Counted from the stretch's first letter, positions 7,832 to 17,568 are shown. The stretch is DNA of 47,322 nucleotides from Spirochaetota bacterium (GCA_918298275.1 CAKJZO010000087.1:1-47322), one strand, 5' to 3'. Translations and numbers: made by a program. Notes: generated from the letters alone by a model not told the origin.

Positions 7832-8404
7832 ATGGACGAACTGAAAGCACGAATACTGTCGGAAGGCAAGATCCTTCCGGGCAACATTATCAAGGTCGGG
7901 TCGTTTCTTAACCACAGAATCGATACAGCCCTCATGGGCAGGATGGCGGACGAATTCGCCAGACACTTCGACATCTCCAAGATAACAATGATTCTAACCA
8001 TCGAGGCAAGCGGTATCGCATTGGCATCGGTCTGCTCCTACAAGTGGGGAATTCCAATGCTCTTTGCAAAGAAAGCCAAGAGCGACAACATCGAGAACGG
8101 AATCATCTGCTGCGAAATCTATTCCTATACCTATAAGAAGAACGTCACCGTCATGGTTGAGTCCGAGCTTCTCAAGCCCACCGACAATGTCCTGATCATG
8201 GATGACTTCCTGGCAAACGGCGAAGCCATCCGCGGCCTGACGGATCTCGTCAGGGAAGCCGGAGCAAGCCTTGAAGGAATAGGAATTGCCGTCGAGAAGG
8301 GATTCCAGGGCGGCGGAGACAAGTTCCGCAAGATGGGAATCGATATCTACAGCCTTGCAGTAATCGATTCAGCGGAAAACGGAACAATCAAGTTCAGAGA
8401 CTGA
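7832..8404 (+). CDS. xpt: xanthine phosphoribosyltransferase
   Basis: Purine salvage enzyme that makes XMP from xanthine and PRPP. 190 aa, normal for Xpt. The PRPP-binding motif is VLIMDDFLANGEA near residue 128; IEASGIALA and the N-terminal GSFLNHRIDTALM match the family. Seven bases separate it from guaA, so the pair forms an operon in which XMP made by Xpt is aminated by GuaA to GMP. Confidence 0.93.
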   Translation: MDELKARILSEGKILPGNIIKVGSFLNHRIDTALMGRMADEFARHFDISKITMILTIEASGIALASVCSYKWGIPMLFAKKAKSDNIENGIICCEIYSYTYKKNVTVMVESELLKPTDNVLIMDDFLANGEAIRGLTDLVREAGASLEGIGIAVEKGFQGGGDKFRKMGIDIYSLAVIDSAENGTIKFRD

Positions 8405-8410
8405 AACAAA

Positions 8411-9958
8411 ATGAAAGCCGATGAAGAGAAAGTGCTGATTCTGGACTTCGGAAGTCAGTACAACCAACTCATAGCCAGACGCGTGAGAGAGATCGGTATC
8501 TACTGTGAAGTAAGACCTTTCTCCCTGTCATTCAAGGAAATAGAGGATTTCAACCCTATTGCCGTAATACTCTCGGGCGGACCTTCCAGCGTCTACGACG
8601 AGAAATCCCCCAAGATAGACAAGAGAGTGTTCGAACTCGGCATTCCCGTTTTGGGAATCTGCTACGGAGCCCAGCTGATGGCCCACACGCTCGGCGGAAC
8701 CGTCGTTCCTGCCGACAGTCTGGCCAGCCGTGAGTACGGAAGAACCGAAACAGAATTCAACACCAATTCTTCCTTATTCGGCAATATAACAAGCAAAAGC
8801 ATCACATGGATGAGCCATGGGGACAGTGTAAAGCAGATTCCGGAGGGTTTTGTACCCATCGCCCACTCTGCCGGATGCCCCTATGCAGGCTTCGAGAACA
8901 ATGAGAAACGCTTCTACGCCGTTCAGTTCCATCCTGAAGTCAGTCATACCGAAAAAGGCACCGAGATTCTCAGGACCTTCCTTGTGGATATAGCCAAGGC
9001 AAAGGCAAACTGGTCCATGGCAAACTACAAGCAGACTGCAATAGATGCAATCCGCGCAAAGGTCAAAGACGGCAAGGCCCTGCTTGCACTCTCCGGCGGC
9101 GTGGACAGCTCTGTTGCGGCCGCACTCATGTCCCAGGCCATCGGGGAAAACCTCACCTGCGTTTTCGTCGATCACGGCCTCATGCGCAAGGACGAGGGAG
9201 ATCAGGTCGAGCAGATTTTCTCCTCCTACAAGCTGAACTTCGTCAGGGTCAACGCCCAGAAGCTTTTTCTGGACAAGCTGAGCGGCGTCAGCGAGCCGGA
9301 GAAGAAGCGCAAGATAATCGGAGAGGAGTTCATCAGGGTCTTTGAGAAAGAGGCGAAGAAGATCGGCAAGGTAGACTTCCTCGTGCAGGGCACGATCTAT
9401 CCGGATGTCATCGAGTCAGGCCTCGGCAGCAATGCCGCCGTGATCAAGAGCCATCACAATGTCGGAGGTCTTCCGGACTATGTCGACTTCAAGGAAATCA
9501 TCGAGCCGCTGAGGTATCTCTTCAAGGATGAAGTGCGTCAGCTGGGCAGGGAGCTGGGTCTTCCGGAGTACCTTGTAAGCCGTCAGCCTTTCCCCGGACC
9601 GGGCCTTGCAATCCGCATCATCGGAGATATCACCCAGGAGAAACTGGACGTTCTCAGAGAGGCCGACTGGATATTCAGAAGTGAGATTGAAAACGCCCGA
9701 GTGAAGGATGCAAGCCAATACTTTGCCGTCCTTACAAACACCCGAAGCGTCGGTGTAATGGGAGACGGAAGGACCTACGAATATACCCTTGCCCTACGCT
9801 GTGTAAGCACCTCTGATTTCATGACTGCGACGTTTACAAGGATTCCTTACGAACTGTTGGAAAAGATATCCCACCGCATCGTAAACGAAGTCCCCCACAT
9901 CAACCGCGTCGTCTACGACATCACCGCAAAACCACCAGCAACTGTAGAGTGGGAATAA
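8411..9958 (+). CDS. guaA: glutamine-hydrolysing GMP synthase
   Basis: Converts XMP, ATP and glutamine to GMP. 515 aa with all three parts: class I glutamine amidotransferase (nucleophile C84 in [16 protein letters not shown] later), ATP-pyrophosphatase with P-loop [13 protein letters not shown] near residue 228, and the dimerisation domain ending [19 protein letters not shown]. It is complete and has no missing key residues. It follows xpt. A second gene at 31959 encodes only the ATPase and dimerisation part. Confidence 0.97.
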   Translation: MKADEEKVLILDFGSQYNQLIARRVREIGIYCEVRPFSLSFKEIEDFNPIAVILSGGPSSVYDEKSPKIDKRVFELGIPVLGICYGAQLMAHTLGGTVVPADSLASREYGRTETEFNTNSSLFGNITSKSITWMSHGDSVKQIPEGFVPIAHSAGCPYAGFENNEKRFYAVQFHPEVSHTEKGTEILRTFLVDIAKAKANWSMANYKQTAIDAIRAKVKDGKALLALSGGVDSSVAAALMSQAIGENLTCVFVDHGLMRKDEGDQVEQIFSSYKLNFVRVNAQKLFLDKLSGVSEPEKKRKIIGEEFIRVFEKEAKKIGKVDFLVQGTIYPDVIESGLGSNAAVIKSHHNVGGLPDYVDFKEIIEPLRYLFKDEVRQLGRELGLPEYLVSRQPFPGPGLAIRIIGDITQEKLDVLREADWIFRSEIENARVKDASQYFAVLTNTRSVGVMGDGRTYEYTLALRCVSTSDFMTATFTRIPYELLEKISHRIVNEVPHINRVVYDITAKPPATVEWE

Positions 9959-9987
9959 AATTAGCTTAGTTAGTAAGCAATAATTAC

Positions 9988-10013
9988 AAAGCCGGCAATC
10001 ACATGCCGGCTTT
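9988..10013. terminator. intrinsic terminator after guaA
   Basis: AAAGCCGGCA (9988-9997) pairs with TGCCGGCTTT (10004-10013), a 10-bp perfect stem with a 6-base loop. A/T runs at both ends make it potentially bidirectional, serving guaA and the converging brnTA. Confidence 0.85.
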
Positions 10014-10109
10014 ATTCTTTACCAATCCGAAACGCTGTTTTCAACACACGGAAGCGTCTGTCCTGATCTCGTTGATGACCGGCATTTCCCCATTAATCAG
10101 ATTTGAACT

Positions 10110-10412
10110 TCAGCGTGAACCAAAAACGTAGTTTCGCAATGCATCGTTGATTCTTGTCTGATAGCCCTCCCCCTGACTTTTGAAAGCCTCGAGCACATCG
10201 GCATCGATTCTAAGTGATATCTGGACTTTCCTGGGCTTGTAGACGTTATGGTCAACAAGGTAATACGGAGCAAACTCTGCCAATTGTTCTGAAGAAAGCT
10301 TCGGGGCATCCTTTGAGTATCGAACAGGTTTTCTTGAAGCCTCCTCAACTTCTCTCAGCATTTCAGCTGTCGGCTTTTGTCCAATCTGAATTTCGTGATT
10401 TTCCATTTGCAT
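10110..10412 (-). CDS. brnA: BrnA-type antitoxin
   Basis: About 100 aa antitoxin that neutralises BrnT and represses its own operon. The C-terminal ribbon-helix-helix DNA-binding region is seen in KVQISLRIDADVLEAFKSQGEGYQTRINDALRNYV. Start chosen at 10412 because AAAGGAG lies nine bases upstream; ATGs at 10430 and 10406 are possible. The start lies inside brnT, overlapping it by about 50 bases, which is usual for this pair and couples their translation. Confidence 0.88.
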   Translation of the reverse strand: MQMENHEIQIGQKPTAEMLREVEEASRKPVRYSKDAPKLSSEQLAEFAPYYLVDHNVYKPRKVQISLRIDADVLEAFKSQGEGYQTRINDALRNYVFGSR

Positions 10413-10674
10413 TGTAGATTCTCCTTTCATTCTTGTCGGCCAATCTTGCAGATATCAACCTACAGACATCATCTCTCTCCGTATAGACGACAAACAATAC
10501 TTTTCCAACCATCCCAAGGGTCTGATAACGGTCTTCCATGGAATCATTGCTCTCAGACCTGTCATATCGCTCCAATCTGTTGGGATCAGCAAACACATAT
10601 TGTGCAGTCTCGAAACTGATTCCATGGTATTGTTTGTTGATTTCCGCCTTATGCGGATCCCATGTGACTACCAT
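10363..10674 (-). CDS. brnT: BrnT-type ribonuclease toxin
   Basis: About 103 aa toxin of the BrnT family (RelE-like fold RNase that halts growth when unopposed). Family pattern is clear: WDPHKAEINKQYHGISFETAQYVFADP, ED-RYQTLGMVGKVLFVVYTER, RLISARLADKNERRIY. The catalytic Arg/Lys/His-type residues of the family appear present. The ATG at 10674 has AAGGAG eight bases upstream; an in-frame start at 10707 lies inside the operator palindrome and was not used. First gene of a two-gene operon. Confidence 0.88.
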   Translation of the reverse strand: MVVTWDPHKAEINKQYHGISFETAQYVFADPNRLERYDRSESNDSMEDRYQTLGMVGKVLFVVYTERDDVCRLISARLADKNERRIYNANGKSRNSDWTKADS

Positions 10675-10683
10675 ACTCTCTCC

Positions 10684-10701
10684 TTTTTGTATATACAAAA
10701 A
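10684..10701. promoter_or_regulatory. palindromic operator of brnTA
   Basis: Perfect 18-base palindrome (TTTTTGTA centred on TATA, then the mirror) ten bases upstream of the brnT start. On the minus strand TAGACT, an 18-base spacer and TATATA would form the promoter, so the palindrome covers the -10. This is the expected place for BrnA autorepression. Confidence 0.6.
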
Positions 10702-10762
10702 CGACAATACAGCAGTCTATTATCAGAATAATGTCTACTGTAGGGAAAAGCAAGACCATCTC

Positions 10763-10798
10763 CAGTTTTTCTCCATAATTCCTATAACAGAAAAACTG
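10763..10798. repeat. 10-bp inverted repeat between brnT and the MATE gene
   Basis: CAGTTTTTCT (10763-10772) and AGAAAAACTG (10789-10798) are exact inverted copies separated by 16 bases. No T-run follows, so it is not a standard terminator. The rest of 10702-10898 holds AT-rich sequence with no gene seen. Confidence 0.4.
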
Positions 10799-10898
10799 CA
10801 GTTTCCATTAGAAATAACGAGGCGCTTTTGTCCGTTTTTTAGTTTTTATTTTTCTTTAATATAACGAGTTGTTGTTTTTTACTGTCAGAATATAGACA

Positions 10899-12650
10899 TC
10901 ATGCCACGGGGAATCTGATGGTCAGGACATTCAGGCCCAGGAGGTTCTGATAGGTGACATCATCTGCCAGCTTCATCACCATGCGGATACCGATGTTCTT
11001 CTCAGGGCTCTCATCCGAGAACTGGGAAGCACGCTCCTTCGGATCAAACGGAATGCAGTCGTCCTTGATTCTGAGAAGAAGGCTGTCGTTTTTCAGGATC
11101 ACGCTGACAATGACCTGATGGCTCTTGCTGTCTGCGCTGAAGCCATGGCGGACAACGTTCCCCGCCATCTCTTCGATACTCAGGGCGGCATAGACGCAGA
11201 CCTTATGTGAAAGGGCATGCCTTGTGCAGAAGTCCTGGACCTTCTCGGATGTAGACAGTGCATCGTCCATGCTCTCGACCACTAGTTCCAGTTTCATGTC
11301 ATCGGAAACTCCGAAGTCCTTTCTGAGGAACAGCCAGTCATCAAAAGATGACGGAAAACGCCTGTTGAATATGCAGGCATATACAAGAATGGAAACCAGG
11401 ATAAAGAACAGGCCTATCGGGTGGGATATCCATACTCCGAACGCACCCAGAAGCTGGGCAAGAATCAGAGCGGGAGCGACCACGGCAAGAAAGCCGTCGA
11501 GGAAGGACAGCAGGTTAACAAACAAGTTGTGCCCGCAGGCATGAAGATAATTGCAGTAGATCTGAATCAGCATTATCAACGGCATGCACAGCGCATAAAT
11601 CAGGAAAAGCTGTTTTGTGATCACATACACATGAGAACTCTTGTCTGCAAAGAAAACCGAAGTGAGCGGACCGGAAAGGACGGCTGCAACCACTGTAACG
11701 ATTGCGGAAAGGATCATACCCTTGGACAATGCGGTCTTCATCACCGTTCGCAGGCCGTCCCTGTCTTCCTCTCCGATCAGAACACTGGACATCATCCTGA
11801 CAACCGAACCGACTCCGACACAGAAAGCAACCTCCAGGCCGGAGAACATTCCGAATGCGCCTTGGGCGGAAAGACCGTCGCTGCCTGCATATTTGAGAAG
11901 GATTATGTTCAGGACTAGGGCTCTCACTGCCAGATAGAAAATAAGGGCGGCACCGGGGAAGCCGGTCTTGAGCAGAGGCAGAAGCTGGGAGATATCGATC
12001 CTGGACAGGGAGAATTTCAGTTGAGCCTTGCCGGTGAAATAGTAAGGGATGAGAATCAGCAGATATATCCAGTTGCTTATGCTTGTGGCAAGGGCAAGTC
12101 CGAAAGGTCCCATCCGGAAGACCTTGACCAGGACTATGTCAAGAACGATGTTGCTTATCATCATTACCACAACACCGATATAGCCTATAGCGCTCTTGCG
12201 TTCAAGCTGGAGGAACATGGCTACCTGCTGGGCAATCATCATCGGCATGATACCCAAGCCATAGCCTCTTATGTAAGAAACAAGTGCATTTTTAAGGTTC
12301 GGGCTGGCACCCAGGGCACTGGCCATAGGAGACGGAATCAGTAAGCTGATGGCCGAGAGAATTGTTCCGACCAGAAATGCGATGGTAAGATTAAGGGAGA
12401 AGAGACTGTTTGTCTTGTCGAGATCGCCTCTGCCCATATACTTGCCGCAGAGGATCGAAGAACCGCCCAAAAGTACAGAACTCACAGCAGCGAGGACATT
12501 CACCATCGTGAAATAAAGACCGATGACACCGACGGATTCGGCATCTATGAATCGTCCGGCCACTGCACCGTCGACTATCGAGTTTATCGAGCCCATGGCA
12601 ATTATCAGAATCTGAACAGGCAGGAGCTTGTAGAACAGTCTTTTGAACAC
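10899..12650 (-). CDS. MATE-family transporter fused to a GHKL (RsbW-like) ATPase domain
   Basis: 583 aa. Residues 1 to about 430 form a MATE-type 12-helix membrane exporter (two six-helix halves; VDGAVAGRF, SILCGKYMGRGD near the start). Residues from about 450 to the end are a soluble ATPase resembling anti-sigma kinases: N-box EEMAGNVVRHGF, G1 region LRIKDDCIPFDP, G2-like NIGIRMVMKLADDV. The start is GTG with a strong GAGGAGG nine bases upstream. The transporter is usually a separate protein; the fused domain suggests that transport is coupled to, or regulated by, ATP binding or a kinase-like signal. The exported substrate is unknown. Monocistronic. Confidence 0.85.
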   Translation of the reverse strand: MFKRLFYKLLPVQILIIAMGSINSIVDGAVAGRFIDAESVGVIGLYFTMVNVLAAVSSVLLGGSSILCGKYMGRGDLDKTNSLFSLNLTIAFLVGTILSAISLLIPSPMASALGASPNLKNALVSYIRGYGLGIMPMMIAQQVAMFLQLERKSAIGYIGVVVMMISNIVLDIVLVKVFRMGPFGLALATSISNWIYLLILIPYYFTGKAQLKFSLSRIDISQLLPLLKTGFPGAALIFYLAVRALVLNIILLKYAGSDGLSAQGAFGMFSGLEVAFCVGVGSVVRMMSSVLIGEEDRDGLRTVMKTALSKGMILSAIVTVVAAVLSGPLTSVFFADKSSHVYVITKQLFLIYALCMPLIMLIQIYCNYLHACGHNLFVNLLSFLDGFLAVVAPALILAQLLGAFGVWISHPIGLFFILVSILVYACIFNRRFPSSFDDWLFLRKDFGVSDDMKLELVVESMDDALSTSEKVQDFCTRHALSHKVCVYAALSIEEMAGNVVRHGFSADSKSHQVIVSVILKNDSLLLRIKDDCIPFDPKERASQFSDESPEKNIGIRMVMKLADDVTYQNLLGLNVLTIRFPVA

Positions 12651-12665
12651 CTGTGGAACCCTCCT

Positions 12666-12717
12666 CTTGAGAACTCAAGTCCGACTGCCGTCATCGCATC
12701 AGGACCTTTCCATTATA
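12666..12717 (-). promoter_or_regulatory. promoter and leader inverted repeat of the MATE-ATPase gene
   Basis: On the minus strand a perfect TATAAT lies at 12712-12717. The roughly 55-base leader contains an inverted repeat with 6-bp arms (12666-12679) that directly abuts the AGAGGAGG ribosome-binding site, so it might act as an operator or limit ribosome access. Confidence 0.4.
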
Positions 12718-12863
12718 CTGGTATCGGTCTTACCTGCACAGTATCAATATATCTGCTGTTTTTTTTAAAAGTTACCGTTATCCCTTTGCATATCACATTC
12801 TTTTCCTCTAACATGATTTCACATCTCAAGGGATCATCCCCGGTTTTCATTTGGAGTCATGAC

Positions 12864-14924
12864 ATGAAGAAAGTTCTGTTTTTCATTCTTGCAGCAATGC
12901 TGTGTCTGTTCATCTCCTGTCAGTCTTCGCAGCCTGTAGAACAGCAGGTTGCTCAGCAGCAGGGTCAGGGTCAGGTTTTCCTCGAAAGAGAGACCGGAAA
13001 ACTCCAGGGACAACCTTGGGTAAACTCCAACGTCTATGGAAACTGGCCGGAAAGCAAACCGGCAGTCGAAGAGAACTATGAGCTCTATGTCAATTACGAC
13101 AGCTACATGCAGGCAATGAATAGCAATCTTACCGAGGATAGCCTTTACGACAGATCAGATGAGTACCAGCAGACGATAATCCGCCAGTTGATTGAAGACA
13201 CATCAGTGACCTCGGACGAGCTTGAACTGATCAGGGCATACTATGGGCTTTTCGCAGACTTTGACAGGCGCAACACCCAGGGCAATGATCCGCTGGTCGA
13301 ATACAGGGACATGATCGTCAAAAAGAACAATGTGGAAGAACTCTCCGCAGAAATCCAGAACGGACTTGTCTTCGGAAATCCGTTTGCCACATTCGCCGTG
13401 AATGCGGCAGCAGACGGATCCGGAAAGTACGGAGTATGGATCGACTTCAACCTGCCGATCACATCCAAGCTCGAGCCCGGCTACACGGAAGAAGACCTTG
13501 AAAACGTCAAAGCATACCTCGTGTACCTTCTTCTCCTTGCATCCTACGAACAGGATTTCGCAGTGAAGATGGTCAATCTGCTGGAAGACTTCGAGATGAA
13601 AGCATTTGAATTGGACAAGAAGTTCGTCAGCGAAAACGAGTTGGAAAACGATGCCATCATACTGACACTGGATGAGATCAAGGACTTCTGCACGCCGCTT
13701 TACGATCTTATCATCGGCCTCGGTTACTACTCCGCAGACGGAGAACCGGTATGCTACCTCATAAGGAATGCCGGAATGTTCTATGGCATCGAGCAGATGT
13801 ACATGGATGAGAACATCAACATCATCGATACCATCTACGTTCTGTCCATGGCCGAATATGCCAAGGAGTTCCTTGATCTCAAGACCTTTGCCGAAGTGAA
13901 CGACATCGAGGATCCCGAAACAATCGACATCAATGAGATTGCCTACTCCTTCATCACCAAATATCTTTCCGGTGCAGTCGATCAGGTCTATCTCGAGTTC
14001 GCCTTCCCCGCAGACCTCCGCGATAAGATCACGGAGCTTACCAAGCAGTACATGGCAGCCATGAAGGAAAGGCTGGAAAAGGAAGACTGGATGTCCGAAG
14101 AGACCAAGGCGAGCGCACTGGAAAAGCTGCAGCAGATGGTCTCCGTCGTCGTTTATCCCGATGAATGGCTGGACTTCAGCGAGCTCAGGGAGCTTGTCCA
14201 GGATCACGACCAGTTCCTCCTGGATGCGGTTCTCTGCCGCGATGACTTCTTCAGGGAATATGTTACATCTTTCCTCGGGAAGGACATCGAAAGAGGAAAC
14301 TGGGTCTTCTCCAACACCAAGACCACCGAGGCCAACGCCTATTACATACCCAGCGAAAACTCCATCAACATCCTTGCGGGCATCCTCTATGACACCCTCT
14401 ATTACGACAACAGCACGGAGTCCATCCTTGCTTCGATAGGCGCTACGATCGGTCATGAAATCACTCATGGTTTCGATACCGACGGTGCCAGATACAATGG
14501 TATCGGCAATGAGGAAGCCTGGTGGACACAAGAGGATGCCGCAGCTTTCGAGGCCAAGGCAAACCGCGTTGCCGAAGAACTCAGCAAGATAGAAGTATTG
14601 GACGGTTGCAGAGTCAACGGCGAATTCGTACTGAATGAGATGATAGCAGACCTCGGAGGTCTTGCCCTTTGTCTGGACCTTGCAAAGCAGTATGAGAACT
14701 TCAACTATGACGAGTTCTTCCAGTACTATGCATTCATGTGGTACATGATCATGCCGGATGCGCAGACTGCACTGAATACCTACACAGAGGACAATCATCC
14801 CGCAAACTATATCCGTGCAAACTTCTCGGTACAGATGTTCGACGAGTTCTACGAAACCTATCCTCAGGTAGTCGAGGGAACTCCGATGTACCGTGCTCCG
14901 GAAGACAGAGTCAAAGTCTGGTAA
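12864..14924 (+). CDS. pepO: M13-family metalloendopeptidase lipoprotein (PepO-like)
   Basis: 686 aa zinc endopeptidase of the neprilysin family. The zinc site is IGHEITHGFD (HExxH) with the third ligand in NEMIADLGGL (ExxxD). The N-terminus MKKVLFFILAAMLCLFISC is a lipoprotein signal with C19 as the predicted lipidated residue, so the enzyme is anchored on the outer face of a membrane. The start at 12864 is supported by GGAG about eight bases upstream and by the signal sequence; an upstream in-frame ATG at 12786 would bury the signal. Substrates are probably small peptides. Confidence 0.93.
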   Translation: MKKVLFFILAAMLCLFISCQSSQPVEQQVAQQQGQGQVFLERETGKLQGQPWVNSNVYGNWPESKPAVEENYELYVNYDSYMQAMNSNLTEDSLYDRSDEYQQTIIRQLIEDTSVTSDELELIRAYYGLFADFDRRNTQGNDPLVEYRDMIVKKNNVEELSAEIQNGLVFGNPFATFAVNAAADGSGKYGVWIDFNLPITSKLEPGYTEEDLENVKAYLVYLLLLASYEQDFAVKMVNLLEDFEMKAFELDKKFVSENELENDAIILTLDEIKDFCTPLYDLIIGLGYYSADGEPVCYLIRNAGMFYGIEQMYMDENINIIDTIYVLSMAEYAKEFLDLKTFAEVNDIEDPETIDINEIAYSFITKYLSGAVDQVYLEFAFPADLRDKITELTKQYMAAMKERLEKEDWMSEETKASALEKLQQMVSVVVYPDEWLDFSELRELVQDHDQFLLDAVLCRDDFFREYVTSFLGKDIERGNWVFSNTKTTEANAYYIPSENSINILAGILYDTLYYDNSTESILASIGATIGHEITHGFDTDGARYNGIGNEEAWWTQEDAAAFEAKANRVAEELSKIEVLDGCRVNGEFVLNEMIADLGGLALCLDLAKQYENFNYDEFFQYYAFMWYMIMPDAQTALNTYTEDNHPANYIRANFSVQMFDEFYETYPQVVEGTPMYRAPEDRVKVW

Positions 14925-14936
14925 TCTGCATTTACG

Positions 14937-16355
14937 TTATTTCTCGAACAGCTTGAGAAGCTTCATCTTCCTCTGACCGGCCTTGCCTCCGTAAGGATGC
15001 TCCCTCAGAGGAAGATTCATATGAGTCTTCCCCTTCAGCACTGAAGTCGGATGCGTGAATTCCCTGAATCCCCACTCACCGTGGTAGGCGCCCATGCCCG
15101 AGTGCCCCGTTCCGTTGAACGGCACGCCCTTGACCATCATGTGGATGCAGACCTCGTTGATGCATCCTCCGCCATACTGCATCGTGGTCATCACCTTCTT
15201 CGCCCACTTCATGTCGGATGTGAAGACATAGAGGGCTAGCGGATGCTCCCTGTCTGCTATCAGATCCATGATTGAATCAACTTCGCTGTCCTTGAACGGG
15301 ACCACCGGAAGAAGCGGACAGAAGAGCTCATGCCTGACGATATCCTCGTCGGATCCGACCGGATAGATAATCGTGGGTGAGAACCTGTTTCTTGATCTGT
15401 CCCCGGTGCCCCCGAACACGATGCGGTCCTTGTACTGAGTGCACAGGCGCTCGCACTTGTCATAAACCGATGAAGTGATGAGCTTCGGATATTCCGGGTT
15501 TTCCTCGGCCTTCTCCCCTATCTGTCTTACGAACTCTGCCTTCAGATGCCCAAGGAACTCCTCGGCAACCTCATCGGATACTGCAATCTGGTTGATGTTT
15601 ATGCAGATCTGGCCTGCATTGCAGAGCTTGAAGAAAGCGATCTTTCTGGCAGCATCCCTGAGGTCGGCGTCCTTTCTGACAACGGCCCAGTTTCCGGTTT
15701 CGCCTCCGAGCTCAAGAGCTACCGAGGTCAGGTTGTGGGAAGCCATCTCAAGAACATGCTTGGCAACCGCAGGAGATCCCGTATAGAAGATCTTGTCGAA
15801 CCTTTCGGCAAGACACATGTCGGCTACGTCATGCCCGCCGTCGATTACCGTCACATACTTCCCAGGGAATGTCTCGGCAATCATCTTCTTCAAGGCCTTG
15901 GTGCTGGCAGCGGATTTGGAGCTTGTCTTGATCACCGCAGTGTTTCCTCCGCAGAGGCTTGCGGCAAGGACACCCAGGGTCAGGAGGACCGGGAAGTTGA
16001 ACGGGCTGATTATCAGCGACACCCCGTAGGGCATCTTGTAGACAGTGGTCCTGGTGCTCGGAAAACACATAAGGCCGCTGAAATGGTGTTCGGGTCTGGC
16101 CCACTTCCTAAGGCCCTTGAGAATCTCGTTGACCTCGACGATGACCGGACCTATATCACAGAGATAGGCTTCCACGGGGCTTCTGCCCAGATCCTCTGCC
16201 AGGGCTTCCTGGAGGATGCTCTGATTGGCAATGACGGCACTCTTCAGCTTTTTGAGCTGCTCGATTCTCCATCTGACATCAAGAGTCTCCCCCGTCCTGA
16301 AGTATCGCCTCTGTTCAAGAACGATATCGTGAATCATGTCCTGCGTATAACTCAC
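14937..16355 (-). CDS. NAD(P)-dependent aldehyde dehydrogenase
   Basis: 472 aa ALDH-superfamily enzyme of the short class-3-like type. Catalytic Cys lies in NAGQICININ and the general-base Glu in ALELGGETGNW, where the usual Lys after GG is Glu. Rossmann-region support: SPFNFPVLL, AVIKTSSKSAAS, FYTGSPAVAKHV. It starts one base after the stop of the iron-dependent alcohol dehydrogenase, so the two are co-transcribed and probably act on successive oxidation states of the same alcohol/aldehyde. Substrate unknown. Confidence 0.9.
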   Translation of the reverse strand: MSYTQDMIHDIVLEQRRYFRTGETLDVRWRIEQLKKLKSAVIANQSILQEALAEDLGRSPVEAYLCDIGPVIVEVNEILKGLRKWARPEHHFSGLMCFPSTRTTVYKMPYGVSLIISPFNFPVLLTLGVLAASLCGGNTAVIKTSSKSAASTKALKKMIAETFPGKYVTVIDGGHDVADMCLAERFDKIFYTGSPAVAKHVLEMASHNLTSVALELGGETGNWAVVRKDADLRDAARKIAFFKLCNAGQICININQIAVSDEVAEEFLGHLKAEFVRQIGEKAEENPEYPKLITSSVYDKCERLCTQYKDRIVFGGTGDRSRNRFSPTIIYPVGSDEDIVRHELFCPLLPVVPFKDSEVDSIMDLIADREHPLALYVFTSDMKWAKKVMTTMQYGGGCINEVCIHMMVKGVPFNGTGHSGMGAYHGEWGFREFTHPTSVLKGKTHMNLPLREHPYGGKAGQRKMKLLKLFEK

Positions 16356-16356
16356 T

Positions 16357-17562
16357 TCAGAACCCCCTTCTTATCTGGTCAAGCAGCATCAGGATTTCAT
16401 TGTCCGTGAGCGTCCTTGACGGAGAATAGTTGATCGAGTCGGCGTTTATCATCTTCTTGAGCCTTTCATAGTCCTCGACCTTCAGCAGGCTGCAACCTTT
16501 TTCGAGGCCGCACCTGTCTAGAAGAGACTGAACCTCAAGAAGGAATCCGTCTGCAGCACTGACCTGGTCAAGCCCAGTATCCGGATGGCAATGGGAGAAG
16601 ACGGCAGCAAGCTGAGCGTACCTCTGGTTCTCCTGTGCTTTCATAATCGGCAGCAGACACCATGCGATTGCCTTGCCGTGAGGAATGTGGTACAGGGCTC
16701 CCAGCGAATGGGCAAATGCATGCACATAGCCTGCAAGCTGGGTATTGATTGCATTGCCTCCGTAATGGGCTGCAAGCAATGTGGCCTGCCTTGCTTCTAC
16801 ATTCTTCGGGTCATCAAGAAGGATCGGGAGGTTTTCCAAAATCAGTCGCACGCATTCACGGCTCTTGAAAACATCCTCCTCCGAGGAATTGATATCTGCC
16901 AGAAGTCCCTCCAGTCCGTGACTCAGGGCATCGATGGCACACCAGACCGTCACACCCTGAGGTGCGTTCACGATCAGTTCGCTGTCCAGTATCACATGAC
17001 TTATGGTAAGGCCTACGACGACAGTCGATTTCTTTACACCGCGATTATTCTTTACAACGGCTCCGACCGTACATTCGGCCCCGGTTCCCGCTGTGCTCGG
17101 GATGTTTATCATGGGCAAGGTCCCGTCCGGGGCCACTGCAAACTTCAGCAGAAACTGGCGCAGGGGCAGATGCGGGTGTTTTGCACTTGCGGCTATGATC
17201 TTGGCACTGTCCAGGACAGAACCTCCGCCTATGGCGACGATGCAGTCCGCGCAGCAGTCGATGGCCGCACGTCTTCCGTTCCTTACGATCTCGACCGTAG
17301 GCTCGGAATTGATGGAATGGAACACCGTGCATTTCATGCCCTGGCTTTCCAGTGAAGAAACTGCTTTCTGATGCAGGCCGAGACCGAAAAGCGTCTCATC
17401 CGTCACCAGAAAAACCGACTTATACCCGGCATTGCAGCAGATCTCCCCAACCTGACTGCGCGTACCGAAACCCTGAATCAGCTCAGGATGTGGAATCGGA
17501 ACAACCTTGATGACTGTTCCGGGAATCTTCCTGATTGTTTTTCTTTCTACATAGAACGGCAT
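16357..17562 (-). CDS. iron-containing alcohol dehydrogenase
   Basis: 401 aa group III alcohol dehydrogenase. Nucleotide motif IVAIGGGSVLDSAKIIAA; metal ligands are expected in CAIDALSHGLEG and AGYVHAFAHSLGALYHIPHGKAIAW, the standard Asp-His-His-His set. First gene of the pair with aldehyde dehydrogenase. The ATG at 17562 has no usable Shine-Dalgarno sequence (GAGG only two bases away), but a -10 hexamer lies six bases upstream. Substrate unknown; aldehyde reduction in fermentation is likely. Confidence 0.92.
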   Translation of the reverse strand: MPFYVERKTIRKIPGTVIKVVPIPHPELIQGFGTRSQVGEICCNAGYKSVFLVTDETLFGLGLHQKAVSSLESQGMKCTVFHSINSEPTVEIVRNGRRAAIDCCADCIVAIGGGSVLDSAKIIAASAKHPHLPLRQFLLKFAVAPDGTLPMINIPSTAGTGAECTVGAVVKNNRGVKKSTVVVGLTISHVILDSELIVNAPQGVTVWCAIDALSHGLEGLLADINSSEEDVFKSRECVRLILENLPILLDDPKNVEARQATLLAAHYGGNAINTQLAGYVHAFAHSLGALYHIPHGKAIAWCLLPIMKAQENQRYAQLAAVFSHCHPDTGLDQVSAADGFLLEVQSLLDRCGLEKGCSLLKVEDYERLKKMINADSINYSPSRTLTDNEILMLLDQIRRGF

Positions 17563-17568
17563 GCCTCA

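Noticed and set aside
13203-14798. Long open frame (531 codons) on the minus strand opposite the M13 peptidase
   Set aside because: It mirrors the coding frame of the peptidase, has no family pattern and no ribosome-binding site; codon bias of the real gene keeps the opposite frame open.
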